From: Botrimarina hoheduenensis | GTDB lineage: Bacteria > Planctomycetota > Planctomycetia > Pirellulales > Lacipirellulaceae | Assembly (NCBI RefSeq): GCF_007859815.1 | Contig: NZ_SJPH01000011.1 | Span: forward strand, 46,111 to 110,110 | Reading direction: 5' to 3' | DNA length: 64,000 bases | Shown: piece after piece, positions 27,435-35,934 of the stretch | How positions within the stretch are numbered: the stretch's first letter is position 1 | How the letters are laid out: each line of letters begins with the position of its first letter | The notes under the pieces: model-generated | What the model was told of the DNA's origin: nothing | Database searches by the model: none | What the model saw: the letters and a program-made list of their open reading frames with translations, nothing else | Made by a program: the position numbers and the translations under genes

Positions 27435-29267
27435 CTACGGGGCCTCTCGTACGACGTCGATCACGGTGCGGTTGCCGTACGTGCTCGTGAGCGTGCGGCT
27501 CCACTGCCCGTCCGGTTCCTCACCGATGACCACACGGTAGCTGTCCACCTCGGGCGTTCGGGGCTGGTAGGTGTCGCCCTGGGTCCGCAAGGACGAGACG
27601 ACTCTACCGGCCTTATCGTAGACGCTCACCACCTGCGACGGCTCACGGAAGCGCAGCTTGGGCAACTCCGGCTTGCCTCGCTGCGGGAAGTTATCGGCCT
27701 GTGAAATTGTGATCGGCCAGCCCTCGTACGGCTCTGCCGACGGGTCGGTGATATCGACGTTGCGTGGCCAGCACTCGAACGTGATGGTCCGCTTCGGCTT
27801 GTTGAAGCGAATCAACCCAAATCCGGCGGCGCGGGTCGAAAGCTCCTTGCCTTCGGCCTGGCGCTCAGTGGCCGTCGGGTTGGCCGCGGCGTGCATCGTT
27901 ATCTTGTTGCCGAAGCCGTCTAGGAAATCACCCGTGTGCCAGGGAGCGCCGGGCCGGCGGTTGCCTCCAGGCTGCTTCGGGTCCCACCAGCGGAGCCAGT
28001 AGTTGGCGATCGCTGGCGTGGCAAATCCGTACGAGGCGTCTCCCCACTCATCGAGGCCGTGCTGCACCACCGTTCCGAGGTGCTGGTCGCCCGCTAGGTG
28101 GCACGCGAACCCTTTGCGGATAACGGACAATGCCCGATTGCGGCCCGACTGGGGCCAGCCATTTGAGTCGAAATCCGCAAGCAGCTCGCGTTCTTGGCTG
28201 CCCGAGTAGTTGCACGTCTGGGCGAACGCCGTTTGCGAGAGGACGCACTTCATGTCGGCGTTCCGCCAGTCGGTTACCCAGTGCTCAAGAAAGCGCAGCT
28301 GGCGGTCGCCGAGCAAGACGGCTTCCTCCGCATCGAGGTCGCGAGGCTCGTACCCAGGCTCAGTGATCGAGTCAGCTCGCCCCTTCCGATTGCCTTTGAA
28401 AGGCCCGGGCCCCGACTTGAACTTCCGGTCCTCAAGGATCGCGAAGCTGACCCCACCCCAGTTGAGATGTGTGTAGTAGACGCCGATGCCCTGGTGGACC
28501 GGAGTCGGGTCGAAGGGGTCGGGCAGATGGCTTGTTTGGGCGCGCTCGACTTCCTTCACGTACTCTGGCGGCATGTAGTAGCCGCCGGCCTGACCGTCGC
28601 GTTCGGCGCACCGAATGCCCGAAGCTCCCCACAGGTTGGCTTGGCCGACATCGTGATCGTCAGGCAAGCAGACGGTCGGTGTGTTGCGGAGCAGATCGCC
28701 AAAGTCGCGGCCGAACTGCAACCAATAGTAGTAGTGGAGGCTGTGGTCGTAGACTTGGTCACCGGCAAAGAACAAGAGGTCCGGCTTCACCTTGGTTAGA
28801 TTGGCGACGATGTCCGCCTTCGAGAGGTCGCCGCCATGTGCGGGCTTCGTCGAGTTGCACGACAACGCAGCAACGACAAACTCGTCTTGCTCATGCGGAT
28901 TGGCTTGGACGGTTCCTTTGTAGAAAGCCGTCCCGTTGTGCCGTACGCGGTACGGATGCGAACGACGATCGTCCCAATCGTCGACGCGGAAAGCAGCCGT
29001 GAGGCCCGGGTAAGCTATATCGGCCGCATCGACCGTGATCCAGTCCGTATTCCGCAGCACCTGTAGCTCAGCCCGAAAGGGCTCGTGGTCGTGGATCGGA
29101 TAGAACTGCGCGGTGAGCTTCAGTGTTTTGTTGTGGACGGTGTACAGGGCGAAAGCGATACGATCTATAGCCGGACGATCGTAGATTGATCTTTCGGCGG
29201 CCTCAATCGACACCGAGGCGATCAGCGCAGCGATTATCGCCAAGGCCCGCTTCGGAAGAGAGGTCAT
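27435..29267 (-). CDS. Secreted PhoD-like metallophosphoesterase-fold protein (paralogue 1)
   Basis: The product has 610 residues with a signal peptide (RALAIIAALIASVSIEAAE). An N-terminal Ig-like domain (residues about 25-125) precedes a PhoD-like metal centre: FFAGDQVYDH (GD at 169-170), PDDHDVGQANLWG (203-206) and, further on, AGDQHLGTVV. PhoD enzymes are calcium/iron phosphodiesterases or alkaline phosphatases, but such paralogues are frequent in planctomycete carbohydrate loci, where the natural ester is unknown. It lies between GH50 and the MFS porter in one transcription unit. A second paralogue is at 55578-57965. Confidence 0.8.
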   Translation of the reverse strand: MTSLPKRALAIIAALIASVSIEAAERSIYDRPAIDRIAFALYTVHNKTLKLTAQFYPIHDHEPFRAELQVLRNTDWITVDAADIAYPGLTAAFRVDDWDDRRSHPYRVRHNGTAFYKGTVQANPHEQDEFVVAALSCNSTKPAHGGDLSKADIVANLTKVKPDLLFFAGDQVYDHSLHYYYWLQFGRDFGDLLRNTPTVCLPDDHDVGQANLWGASGIRCAERDGQAGGYYMPPEYVKEVERAQTSHLPDPFDPTPVHQGIGVYYTHLNWGGVSFAILEDRKFKSGPGPFKGNRKGRADSITEPGYEPRDLDAEEAVLLGDRQLRFLEHWVTDWRNADMKCVLSQTAFAQTCNYSGSQERELLADFDSNGWPQSGRNRALSVIRKGFACHLAGDQHLGTVVQHGLDEWGDASYGFATPAIANYWLRWWDPKQPGGNRRPGAPWHTGDFLDGFGNKITMHAAANPTATERQAEGKELSTRAAGFGLIRFNKPKRTITFECWPRNVDITDPSAEPYEGWPITISQADNFPQRGKPELPKLRFREPSQVVSVYDKAGRVVSSLRTQGDTYQPRTPEVDSYRVVIGEEPDGQWSRTLTSTYGNRTVIDVVREAP

Positions 29268-29316
29268 ACACTTCGATCAACAGAAGGGAAGATGCAACCA
29301 ATACCTTCGTGCCGAA

Positions 29317-31635
29317 CTAGTCGGGTTGCGATGGAGGGAACTTTGACACGGCCTTGCCGTAGGCATCCGGGTAGAGGCCGCGGTTGATCAACTTAGCAGC
29401 CTCCACCATCGGCTTGTAGGGCACGTCTGCGACGTTCACAAAACCAACGTTGTAGTTCTCTCCATCGTGGGCCCTGCCAGTGAGCGGCGAATCGATGTAC
29501 TGGAACCAGTGGGCGCCAACCAAGTAAGGATTTTCGACCACCGACCGCATGTACTTCTTGTACATCTCGGCCCGGTCATTCTGATCGACCGCGTGGATCA
29601 GTCCCGGATTGGGCAAGCCCGAGTCGGTCGAGCCGATGTGCCACTCGCCGATAATTGTCGGCCGATCGATCATCGGCAAGAACTTCCAATTGCGCTCGCC
29701 GATCGCCTCGTGGTAGAAGTTGAAGCTCATCACGTCGCAGAACTTGCTGGCCGCCTTCCAAACCTCGGGCGTCCCTCCCCATGGGGTAAGGCGGCATCCC
29801 AGGTACTGGTGGTTGGGCAGCTCGCTTTGCAGGGCATTGTGGACAATCCGGAAGTATTGCTCAGCATACTGCTCGCTCAGCAAAGAGAGGTCTGCGAGGA
29901 GTTTTGAGCCCTCATCACCGTCTTCCCATTCGTAGCCGGAGGCGAATTCTCCCCATGAGTTGAACTGCTTGTTCCAAGCCTCGTTGAACTCTTCGATCGT
30001 GGTGTACTTGCGTTTGAGCGTCTCAACAAACGCCGCTTTGGCAGGCGAATCGGCCGCACCGAGTGTCAGAGCATGAAGCACGATTCCATAGCGCTTGCGT
30101 GTTGACTCGGTGTTGCCCCACGCCTTCTCGTTATCGATGAAGACCCCGACGCACCACGGGCTGTCCTTCACCTCATCGGCAACTACCTTTGTGGTAACCT
30201 CGGCTCGCCGTTTGAACTCTGGGTCGAACACGTCGGGCATCGCCCCCCAGTAGCCTCCGCTGAGAGTCTTGAAGTCGCCGATGATCCAACCGTTGGCGAA
30301 GAAAGGGATCCGGTGCTCTTCGTAGAACGCCGCATCGGCCCAGTTTCCGAGGCACGTGAAGCCCCAGTTGAGCATCCGATCGGTTGTGATCGCACGCCAC
30401 GTTTCTTGGATATCACCGCTCTCGGGCAGACCGTAGCGACGTTCGAGATTCGCCAGATAAAAGCTGAATACTTCGCCGTGTGGTGTCGGGCCGATATGGG
30501 CGGATCGACGGTATCCGTAGTACTTAGCCAGTGGGTCAGAATAGACCGGAAGCCACTCAAACAAGCGGCGCCGATAGTCGTAGGCGATGTAGCTTGTTCT
30601 ACGAGCCTCGTCGGATGAGGGAACGATCCCCAGCGAGTCCTCGGGCGTCACTTCTTCCGGGTCGCGATAGCGGACCGACTCGTCTTTGAAATCGACGCCG
30701 GTAAAGGTGGAGGTGTTAGCCATCCGGGCGTTGGCGATGCCGGTCGCGAAGTAGAGGTAGCCCTCCGGATCGACTAGCGCCCAGCGGTCGCCAAGCTTCT
30801 GCGGTCTAAAATAGCCGGTTGCTTCGAACCGGGGGCCGCTCTTCCACCCGCCGAAGCGGCTGCGATCGGGCATCGGCCCCTCCGAAGCAAGCTCGGCGAG
30901 TTCTTCCTTCGCAATCCGCTTCAGTTCCTCCTCCGAGTGGACTTTCTGTTCAAAGTCGCATTTGGCATTTTGGCCGAACTGATCGACGAGGTTGGTGAGG
31001 TAGTCTTCATTGATCGGCGGGTTCGAGACGAACCGCAAGTTGTCGATAACCAACGTGTCCTCATCGGCGGTATCTTGCACGTAGAATTCGATCGACTTGA
31101 TGCGGGAATAGTCAACCTTGTATCGAGGGTTGTTGGTTACTAGCTTAGTGCCTACCCCGTCTAGCGATGGCGGGTCGTCGCGAAGACCGCTGCCCTCTCC
31201 GATATCCGGTCCTGATAGGGGGTAGTAATAGGTCTTCGTCTTACCAACTGGCACTGCGGTCATCCTTCGCACGGAGCCGCCGTTCGCGCTGGTGACGACG
31301 CATTGCAAGTTGATCGAGGTCGGGCCGGTGCTCGCGGCGTCGAAAGAGAAACGGCAGTCACCAAGCTCGCTTACGTCCCATGGCTCGTCGGGCGTGATTC
31401 GGATGCCCGACCAGCCCGTGTCGATGGGCAGCGTTACCGCTAGCGCCTGCCGACCATCGGTCACGCCCCCGTCATGGGTCAACCGCGCTGATGCGGCAAC
31501 GACTTCCACCCCCGTCGGGAGCGTCGATTCCTCGAACGAGTGCACAGCGATCGCGGCCTCCTCAGCGGCCACCGGTAGAACAAGCACCGACACTGTGACC
31601 AGAAACACGGTCGGGACAAGAAATCTATTGGTCAT
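29317..31635 (-). CDS. GH50 beta-agarase
   Basis: ATG 31635 is chosen because a signal peptide (NRFLVPTVFLVTVSVLVLPVAAE) follows it; the product has 772 residues. An N-terminal CBM-like jelly roll (to about residue 205) is joined to a TIM barrel through the GH50 segment TGYFRPQKLGDRWALVDPEG. Acid/base candidate E503 lies in FIDNEKAWG and nucleophile candidate E664 in IIGEWHIGS; the 161-residue spacing equals that I recall for Aga50D (E534/E695). GH50 enzymes cut beta-1,4 bonds of agarose, often releasing neoagarobiose, the substrate of the GH117 enzyme downstream. It is the first gene of the minus-strand unit, divergent from a GntR regulator. Confidence 0.9.
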   Translation of the reverse strand: MTNRFLVPTVFLVTVSVLVLPVAAEEAAIAVHSFEESTLPTGVEVVAASARLTHDGGVTDGRQALAVTLPIDTGWSGIRITPDEPWDVSELGDCRFSFDAASTGPTSINLQCVVTSANGGSVRRMTAVPVGKTKTYYYPLSGPDIGEGSGLRDDPPSLDGVGTKLVTNNPRYKVDYSRIKSIEFYVQDTADEDTLVIDNLRFVSNPPINEDYLTNLVDQFGQNAKCDFEQKVHSEEELKRIAKEELAELASEGPMPDRSRFGGWKSGPRFEATGYFRPQKLGDRWALVDPEGYLYFATGIANARMANTSTFTGVDFKDESVRYRDPEEVTPEDSLGIVPSSDEARRTSYIAYDYRRRLFEWLPVYSDPLAKYYGYRRSAHIGPTPHGEVFSFYLANLERRYGLPESGDIQETWRAITTDRMLNWGFTCLGNWADAAFYEEHRIPFFANGWIIGDFKTLSGGYWGAMPDVFDPEFKRRAEVTTKVVADEVKDSPWCVGVFIDNEKAWGNTESTRKRYGIVLHALTLGAADSPAKAAFVETLKRKYTTIEEFNEAWNKQFNSWGEFASGYEWEDGDEGSKLLADLSLLSEQYAEQYFRIVHNALQSELPNHQYLGCRLTPWGGTPEVWKAASKFCDVMSFNFYHEAIGERNWKFLPMIDRPTIIGEWHIGSTDSGLPNPGLIHAVDQNDRAEMYKKYMRSVVENPYLVGAHWFQYIDSPLTGRAHDGENYNVGFVNVADVPYKPMVEAAKLINRGLYPDAYGKAVSKFPPSQPD

Positions 31636-31991
31636 GGCGACGCTTTGAGGATGAGCGGTAATCAAAGGAGAAAAGTGCACAGAGGCAATCGCGATCGGAA
31701 GTTTCCAGGAGATCGTTGGCTTAAGAGTCCGTTCTAGACGAACTTGATGCTAGCCGGCCTGTTGGCCCCTAGCTGTTTCTAGCTGGACGGAACCCCCCAC
31801 GCACGCCGCTCCAGCGACCTTCGGAGGGCAAAGTCGTTGGTTTCAGGAGACGAGATCTGCGTCCGCTGCCGAGTGGCATCGGTTACGGAAGGAGGTATAC
31901 TGCCATGGGTAAACAAGCTACAGACGACTGTCTATTGTAGACAATCTGGGCTGCTGCCACAACTGCCGCTCCGTCTTTTCGGTGAGCCAAG
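31636..31991. other. Divergent promoter region between GH50 unit and GntR gene
   Basis: No gene is seen in these 356 bases. The region must hold the promoters of the minus-strand agar unit and of the regulator, and contains the palindrome at 31934-31945. Confidence 0.6.
31934..31945. promoter_or_regulatory. Operator candidate ATTGTAGACAAT
   Basis: ATTGT and ACAAT are perfect inverted half-sites around AG. The same 12 bases occur at 47013-47024. It lies 46 bases upstream of the GntR start at 31992, a usual position for autoregulation, and in the shared region with the divergent GH50 unit. Confidence 0.65.
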
Positions 31992-32597
31992 ATGACCGAG
32001 ATCCCCGTTGCTCGCACGATCCGCGAGCAGGTAGCAGACCGCATCCGAGCCGACGTTCTCTCCGGGAAAATCACCGAGGGGACTAGCCTGCGAGAGCATG
32101 CCCTGGCGAAGCAGTACAGCGTAAGTCGCGCGCCGATTCGAGACGCTTTGCTGCAACTGACGCAAGAAGGATTGCTCGTCGCCAAGCCAAACTGCGGCGT
32201 TCGGGTCGCCGCCGTCAAGGAAGAGACCCAAGGGCTCCTAGTCGAGTTACGCCGGCAGATTGAGGTAACCGCGTTGCGAAACGCATTCGAGAAGTTCGAC
32301 GAGCACCACGTAGAACGACTTCAGCGGACAGTCGATCGGCTAGAGGCCGCTTGCGTGGCGAACGACCTGGGGGCTGTCGTTGAGAATGACATGGCTCTGC
32401 ACCGCCTGATCATCGACGCGACCGGAAACCCCGACCTTCTAGCGATTTGGCTACCGATCGTAAGTCGGATGATGCTCCATTACGAGCGTCACAACAACAT
32501 GCTGGAGAGCCATCAGGAGCACGCCCGTATCGTCGATGCCATCCGATCCGGAGACGAAGAGGCAGCGGTGGATGCCCTGTTGGTGAATATTCAGTAG
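31992..32597 (+). CDS. GntR-family (FadR/FCD-type) transcriptional regulator 1
   Basis: The product has 201 residues. The winged helix-turn-helix spans about residues 8-75 (TIREQVADRIRADVLSG, YSVSRAPIRDALLQL, GLLVAKPNCGVRVA). The FCD ligand domain keeps D-x-x-x-H (NDMALHRLI) and the third metal-ligand His (QEHARIV), but the fourth, usually His near the end, is Asn in LLVNIQ and the protein stops there, about 20 residues shorter than typical FCD regulators. FCD members commonly bind sugar acids. It lies divergent to the agarase unit with an ATTGTAGACAAT site before it; an intermediate of anhydrogalactose breakdown is a reasonable ligand. Confidence 0.85.
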   Translation: MTEIPVARTIREQVADRIRADVLSGKITEGTSLREHALAKQYSVSRAPIRDALLQLTQEGLLVAKPNCGVRVAAVKEETQGLLVELRRQIEVTALRNAFEKFDEHHVERLQRTVDRLEAACVANDLGAVVENDMALHRLIIDATGNPDLLAIWLPIVSRMMLHYERHNNMLESHQEHARIVDAIRSGDEEAAVDALLVNIQ

Positions 32598-32705
32598 GGC
32601 AGCTTTTTGGCCGGCAGTCGCACGCCCCCCCCCTGGCCTGCTATCGAAAAGCTGATCCACCACTCATGAAGGTCTCAACCGCCCGAAGGGCACGGAGACC
32701 GAAGG

Positions 32706-32993
32706 ATGAGCGAGAAGCGTAGGAAGCGGCATTCGCCTGAGCAGATCGTCAGGAAGCCGCGTGACGCGGACGCGATGTTGTCGGCGGGCAAGGACCAAGC
32801 GGCCGTACTACAGGCCCTGGAGGTGAGCGAATCGACGCTCGACCGCTGGCGGAAGCATTACGGCGGGATGAAGTCCGAGGAGGCGGTCCGCCTGAAGAAG
32901 CTAGAGGAGGAGAACAACCGTCTGAAGCAGCTGGTGGCGGACCTCTCGCTGGACAACCAGGCCTTGAAGATCGTCGCGGAGGGAAACTTCTGA
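32706..32993 (+). pseudogene. IS3-family OrfA (HTH_8), in a truncated element
   Basis: The frame of 95 residues reads KRRKRHSPEQIVRKPRDADA, a helix-turn-helix (VLQALEVSESTLDRWRKHYG) and a leucine-zipper-like coiled coil (KKLEEENNRLKQLVADL), the standard OrfA design. The reading frame itself looks complete, but the downstream orfB is cut off, so the element is dead. It lies between the two GntR genes. Confidence 0.85.
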
Positions 32994-33016
32994 GCCCTTC
33001 CCGGAAGCGGGCGGCG

Positions 33017-33313
33017 GTGACCCGGGTGCGATCGCAGCTGGGTCTCTCCGAGCGGAGGGCGTGCCGAGCGATCGGCCAGCCGCGATCGAGTCAGCGATAC
33101 CAGGCGAAGCCGCGTGGCGACGAGCCGCGGCTGGTGAAGCGGATGCTGCAGCTGGTGCGGAGGCGGCCGCGGTACGGCTACCGGCGGATCGCGGCGTTGC
33201 TCAGGGCCGACGGCTTCCGGGCGAACGAGTCGCGGGTGCTGCGTCGGTGGCGGAAGGAGGGCCTGAAAGTGCCTCGGAAAAAGCGGAAGCGGCGGAGATT
33301 GGGCGTACTGTGA
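33017..33313 (+). pseudogene. IS3-family OrfB, N-terminal fragment
   Basis: The frame shows SERRACRAIGQPRSSQRY and RRPRYGYRRIAALLRADGF, the HTH_21 region that precedes the integrase core. Sequence ends at VPRKKRKRRRLG and then joins an 82-base repeat (33308-33389); the DDE core is absent. Confidence 0.82.
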
Positions 33314-33389
33314 TCGGCAGCCGAAAAGTGCAGCGCCCGGCGGGCCCCTTGGGGCGCCCGAATTGTGCAGCGCGCCGCTGTGCCGAGTG
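33308..33389. repeat. Third copy of an 82-bp repeat
   Basis: Matches 15135-15216 with one mismatch, and hence the inverted copy inside 17589-17836. It abuts a broken IS3 orfB here and IS3 termini there, so it is probably a fragment or flank carried by a mobile element. Confidence 0.8.
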
Positions 33390-33469
33390 AGCCGTTAGCG
33401 GGAAGCTGATTAGCCGTGGGGTGACGGCCGACGCGAGGGCGACGACGACGGGGCTCAACCGGACTCTAG

Positions 33470-34045
33470 ATCGGAAAGAAACCCCACGAACAGCGGCTCG
33501 GTGAGCCCCACCCGGCTTCGCCGTCGCGTCGGTCCTCGCCCGCCGCTGGGGCCGACGCGGCGGCGGAGTCGGGTGGGGCGGCCCCCCTCTTGGGGACGCC
33601 GCCGAAGAACTCGAAGGCCCGCTTGTGGCCCTCTTGGAACGCCTCCGTGCACTCGCGTGGGAAGGCCTGCACGTAAGAAAGCCTCCATCTTGGGCCGCTG
33701 ACGCGGCTGGGCGCGTCGGTAGCCGGGCGGCTCGACGTTCCCAACGATCTTCTCGACCGTTCGGTAGTTCAGCTGGTACTCCTTGGCCGCCTGACGGCGG
33801 CTCAGCTCCCCCGTCAGCACGCGGCGACGGACCTCGGCCCACAGCTCCATGTCGGTTAGCACTCCTTGCGCCTCGCTCGCCGGGGGAAGCAGAGATAGCC
33901 CTCGGGAGGGGGCTTCGCCCCCACCCTCGGGCCGCGGGCGATGCGAGGGCGTCGGCGTCGGGGCGAACCCCCGCTCGCCGTTGTCCGAGCCGAGGTGCGG
34001 AACCTCGCATCTCCGGGCCCTACCCACGATTATCCCGGATGGACC
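33470..34045 (-). pseudogene. IS21-family IstA remnant with one terminal repeat
   Basis: From ATG 33850 the minus strand reads MELWAEVRRRVLTGELSRRQ then AAKEYQLNYRTVEKIV, an IstA N-terminal helix-turn-helix. In another frame nearer 33600-33680 it reads YVQAFPRECTEAFQEGHKRA, an internal IstA segment; the catalytic region is lost. The terminus near 34045 (GGTCCATCCGGGATAATCG on the minus strand) matches both ends of the 60695-61046 element. Confidence 0.65.
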
Positions 34046-34102
34046 TAAATTTCTGGCTCGAAGGCAGTGTGGAACCCTTGCGTGCGAAGGCCTGATGTGT
34101 CT

Positions 34103-34114
34103 ATTGTTAACATC
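34103..34114. promoter_or_regulatory. Operator-like site ATTGTTAACATC
   Basis: Shares ATTGTnnACA with the other sites; the core TGTTAACA is a perfect 8-bp palindrome. It lies 73 bases before GTG 34188 of the second GntR gene, first gene of the anhydrogalactose operon. Confidence 0.45.
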
Positions 34115-34187
34115 CGACAGTACGCAATTCGGCCATCCGTGGTTGAATCGCTCTCCTCCCAGGCCCGGAAAGTCTCAAGGGTAGGCT

Positions 34188-34787
34188 GTGCCGATATCTC
34201 GGACGATCCGCGAACAAGTGACTGGACAGCTACGCGATGAAGTCGTCGGCGGCCAGCTCGCGCCCGGGTCCGTGCTCCGTGAGGCCGAGCTGGCCGCGCG
34301 GTTCGGAGTGAGTCGCGGGCCAATTCGTGACGCCTTCTTGCAGCTATCCAACGAGGGGTATCTCGCCTATCAGCCGAATCGCGGCGTAACGGTCCGGCAC
34401 CCGCCCGACCAAGCCGATCGTGAGTTCATCGCGGCCTTACGTCGCCAGATCGAGGGGCACGTCACCGCCCGCGGGGTGCCGAGCATCGATGACTCCTCTC
34501 TGGAGGATATTCGCTCCTTGCTCGTAGACCTGCAGATCGCTTGTAACCGAGGCGACACCGCCGCCGTACGGCGATGCGACCTCGCTTTCCACGAAGCGAT
34601 TTTGACCGCGTGTGGCGGCCAGAGTCTTATCCCGGCGTGGAAGCAGCTCTGTTCCCGCATGGCGTTTTCTTACGAGCGACTTTCGGGCTACAAAGATGTC
34701 TACACCGAACACGAAAAGATTTTCCGCGACTTGGAGTCGCGAGACGCTGACGCCCTGCGAGAGGGGCTCCGCGCCAACATCATTTGA
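34188..34787 (+). CDS. GntR-family (FadR/FCD-type) transcriptional regulator 2
   Basis: GTG 34188 is the start, preceded by AAGGG; the product has 199 residues. The winged helix (TIREQVTGQLRDEVVGG, FGVSRGPIRDAFLQL, GYLAYQPNRGVTVR) is close in pattern to regulator 1, as is the FCD domain (CDLAFHEAIL, TEHEKIF). As in regulator 1, the protein ends at the position of the fourth metal-ligand His and has Asn there (LRANII). The dehydrogenase gene starts 48 bases downstream, so it looks like the first gene of the anhydrogalactose operon. The two regulators are probably paralogues that recognise related palindromes. Confidence 0.85.
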   Translation: MPISRTIREQVTGQLRDEVVGGQLAPGSVLREAELAARFGVSRGPIRDAFLQLSNEGYLAYQPNRGVTVRHPPDQADREFIAALRRQIEGHVTARGVPSIDDSSLEDIRSLLVDLQIACNRGDTAAVRRCDLAFHEAILTACGGQSLIPAWKQLCSRMAFSYERLSGYKDVYTEHEKIFRDLESRDADALREGLRANII

Positions 34788-34835
34788 CGCGACTCCTACT
34801 CACCCCCAGTACAAGAAGCGAGAAGCGAGCACCAC

Positions 34836-35849
34836 ATGGCCTCGGCGAGATATGACGGCAATCGAACCATCTCAGTCTGCGACACCGTTCCAGTCCAGCC
34901 GAGCTCAGGAGAGGTACGCATCGACGTTTCGTACTGCGGCGTCTGTGGCACGGACATGCACATCTTTCACGGCGCCATGGATGCTCGTGTGGCGCCGCCG
35001 CAGATAATTGGACACGAAGCCTCGGGGGTTGTCGCCGAAGTTGGCGAGGGGGTCACTGCGGTTAAGCCAGGCGATCGGGTTGCTGTGCGGCCACTATTCT
35101 TTGGCGGACCCGCCGCATACGACCGCGGACACTCGCACATCGGTAAGAACCTCAAATTCATCGGTATTGACGCACCGGGGGGTATGCAGTCCTCCTGGAC
35201 GGTGCCCGACTACACGCTACACAGGCTTCCAGAGTCCATGCCAATGACTCACGGGTCAATGATCGAGCCTGCAGCGGTCGCCTGCCACGATGTCCGCCTT
35301 GGCGAAGTCGCGCCCGGGGAAACGGTTGTTGTGATCGGGGGCGGGCCGATCGGGCTGTTGATCGCGTTGGTGGCGGCCGACAAGGGAGCCCGGGTCCTCC
35401 TCTCAGAGGTTAACTCGGCGCGTCGGGGGCTTGCGGAGTCACTCGGCCTTGAAACGATCGATCCACGCTCCATCGATCTCGTCGGTGCGGTGACGGACCT
35501 GACCGATAGTGCGATGGCCGATTGCGTCTTTGAGGTGTCTGGGTCGGCCCAGGGCGCCGAAGCCATGACCGAGCTCGGTTGCGGACGTGGGCGAATCGTG
35601 ATGGTCGCAGTCCACCCGGAACCGAAGCCGGTTAACCTCTTCCGCTTCTTCTGGTCCGAACTGCGATTGATCGGAGCGCGGCTCTACGAGCCGCAAGACT
35701 TCAACGAGGCAATTCAGCTCGCGGCGAGTGGCAAACTCCGGCTCGACCGGTTGATTACCCAGATAACACCGATCGGTGATGTGCAAAGCGTGTTCGAGGC
35801 GATCGACGCTTCCCCAGATGGCGTCAAGTACCTCATCGATTGCCGCTAG
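34836..35849 (+). CDS. MDR-family dehydrogenase, probable 2-keto-3-deoxy-L-galactonate 5-dehydrogenase
   Basis: The product has 337 residues. Catalytic zinc ligands are C37 in YCGVCGTDMH and H60-E61 in IIGHEASG; the nucleotide-binding motif is VIGGGPIGLLIA. The structural zinc cysteines are all absent: the loop reads RPLFFGGPAAYDRGHSHIGK. The segment GHSHIGKNLKFIGIDAPGG resembles sugar-acid dehydrogenases of the threonine-dehydrogenase type. In known agarolytic bacteria an enzyme of this family oxidises C5 of 2-keto-3-deoxy-L-galactonate. Position beside a KduD-like reductase, aldehyde dehydrogenase and cycloisomerase supports that; the specific substrate is inferred. Confidence 0.75.
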   Translation: MASARYDGNRTISVCDTVPVQPSSGEVRIDVSYCGVCGTDMHIFHGAMDARVAPPQIIGHEASGVVAEVGEGVTAVKPGDRVAVRPLFFGGPAAYDRGHSHIGKNLKFIGIDAPGGMQSSWTVPDYTLHRLPESMPMTHGSMIEPAAVACHDVRLGEVAPGETVVVIGGGPIGLLIALVAADKGARVLLSEVNSARRGLAESLGLETIDPRSIDLVGAVTDLTDSAMADCVFEVSGSAQGAEAMTELGCGRGRIVMVAVHPEPKPVNLFRFFWSELRLIGARLYEPQDFNEAIQLAASGKLRLDRLITQITPIGDVQSVFEAIDASPDGVKYLIDCR

Positions 35850-35934
35850 CAACCGGTTCCGAAAGATTCTGCTAGTCCCCAACACATCAAAAGGTCTTGG
35901 TGTGCCAACGATTTCCGCGAAAGGCTCCTAGAGA

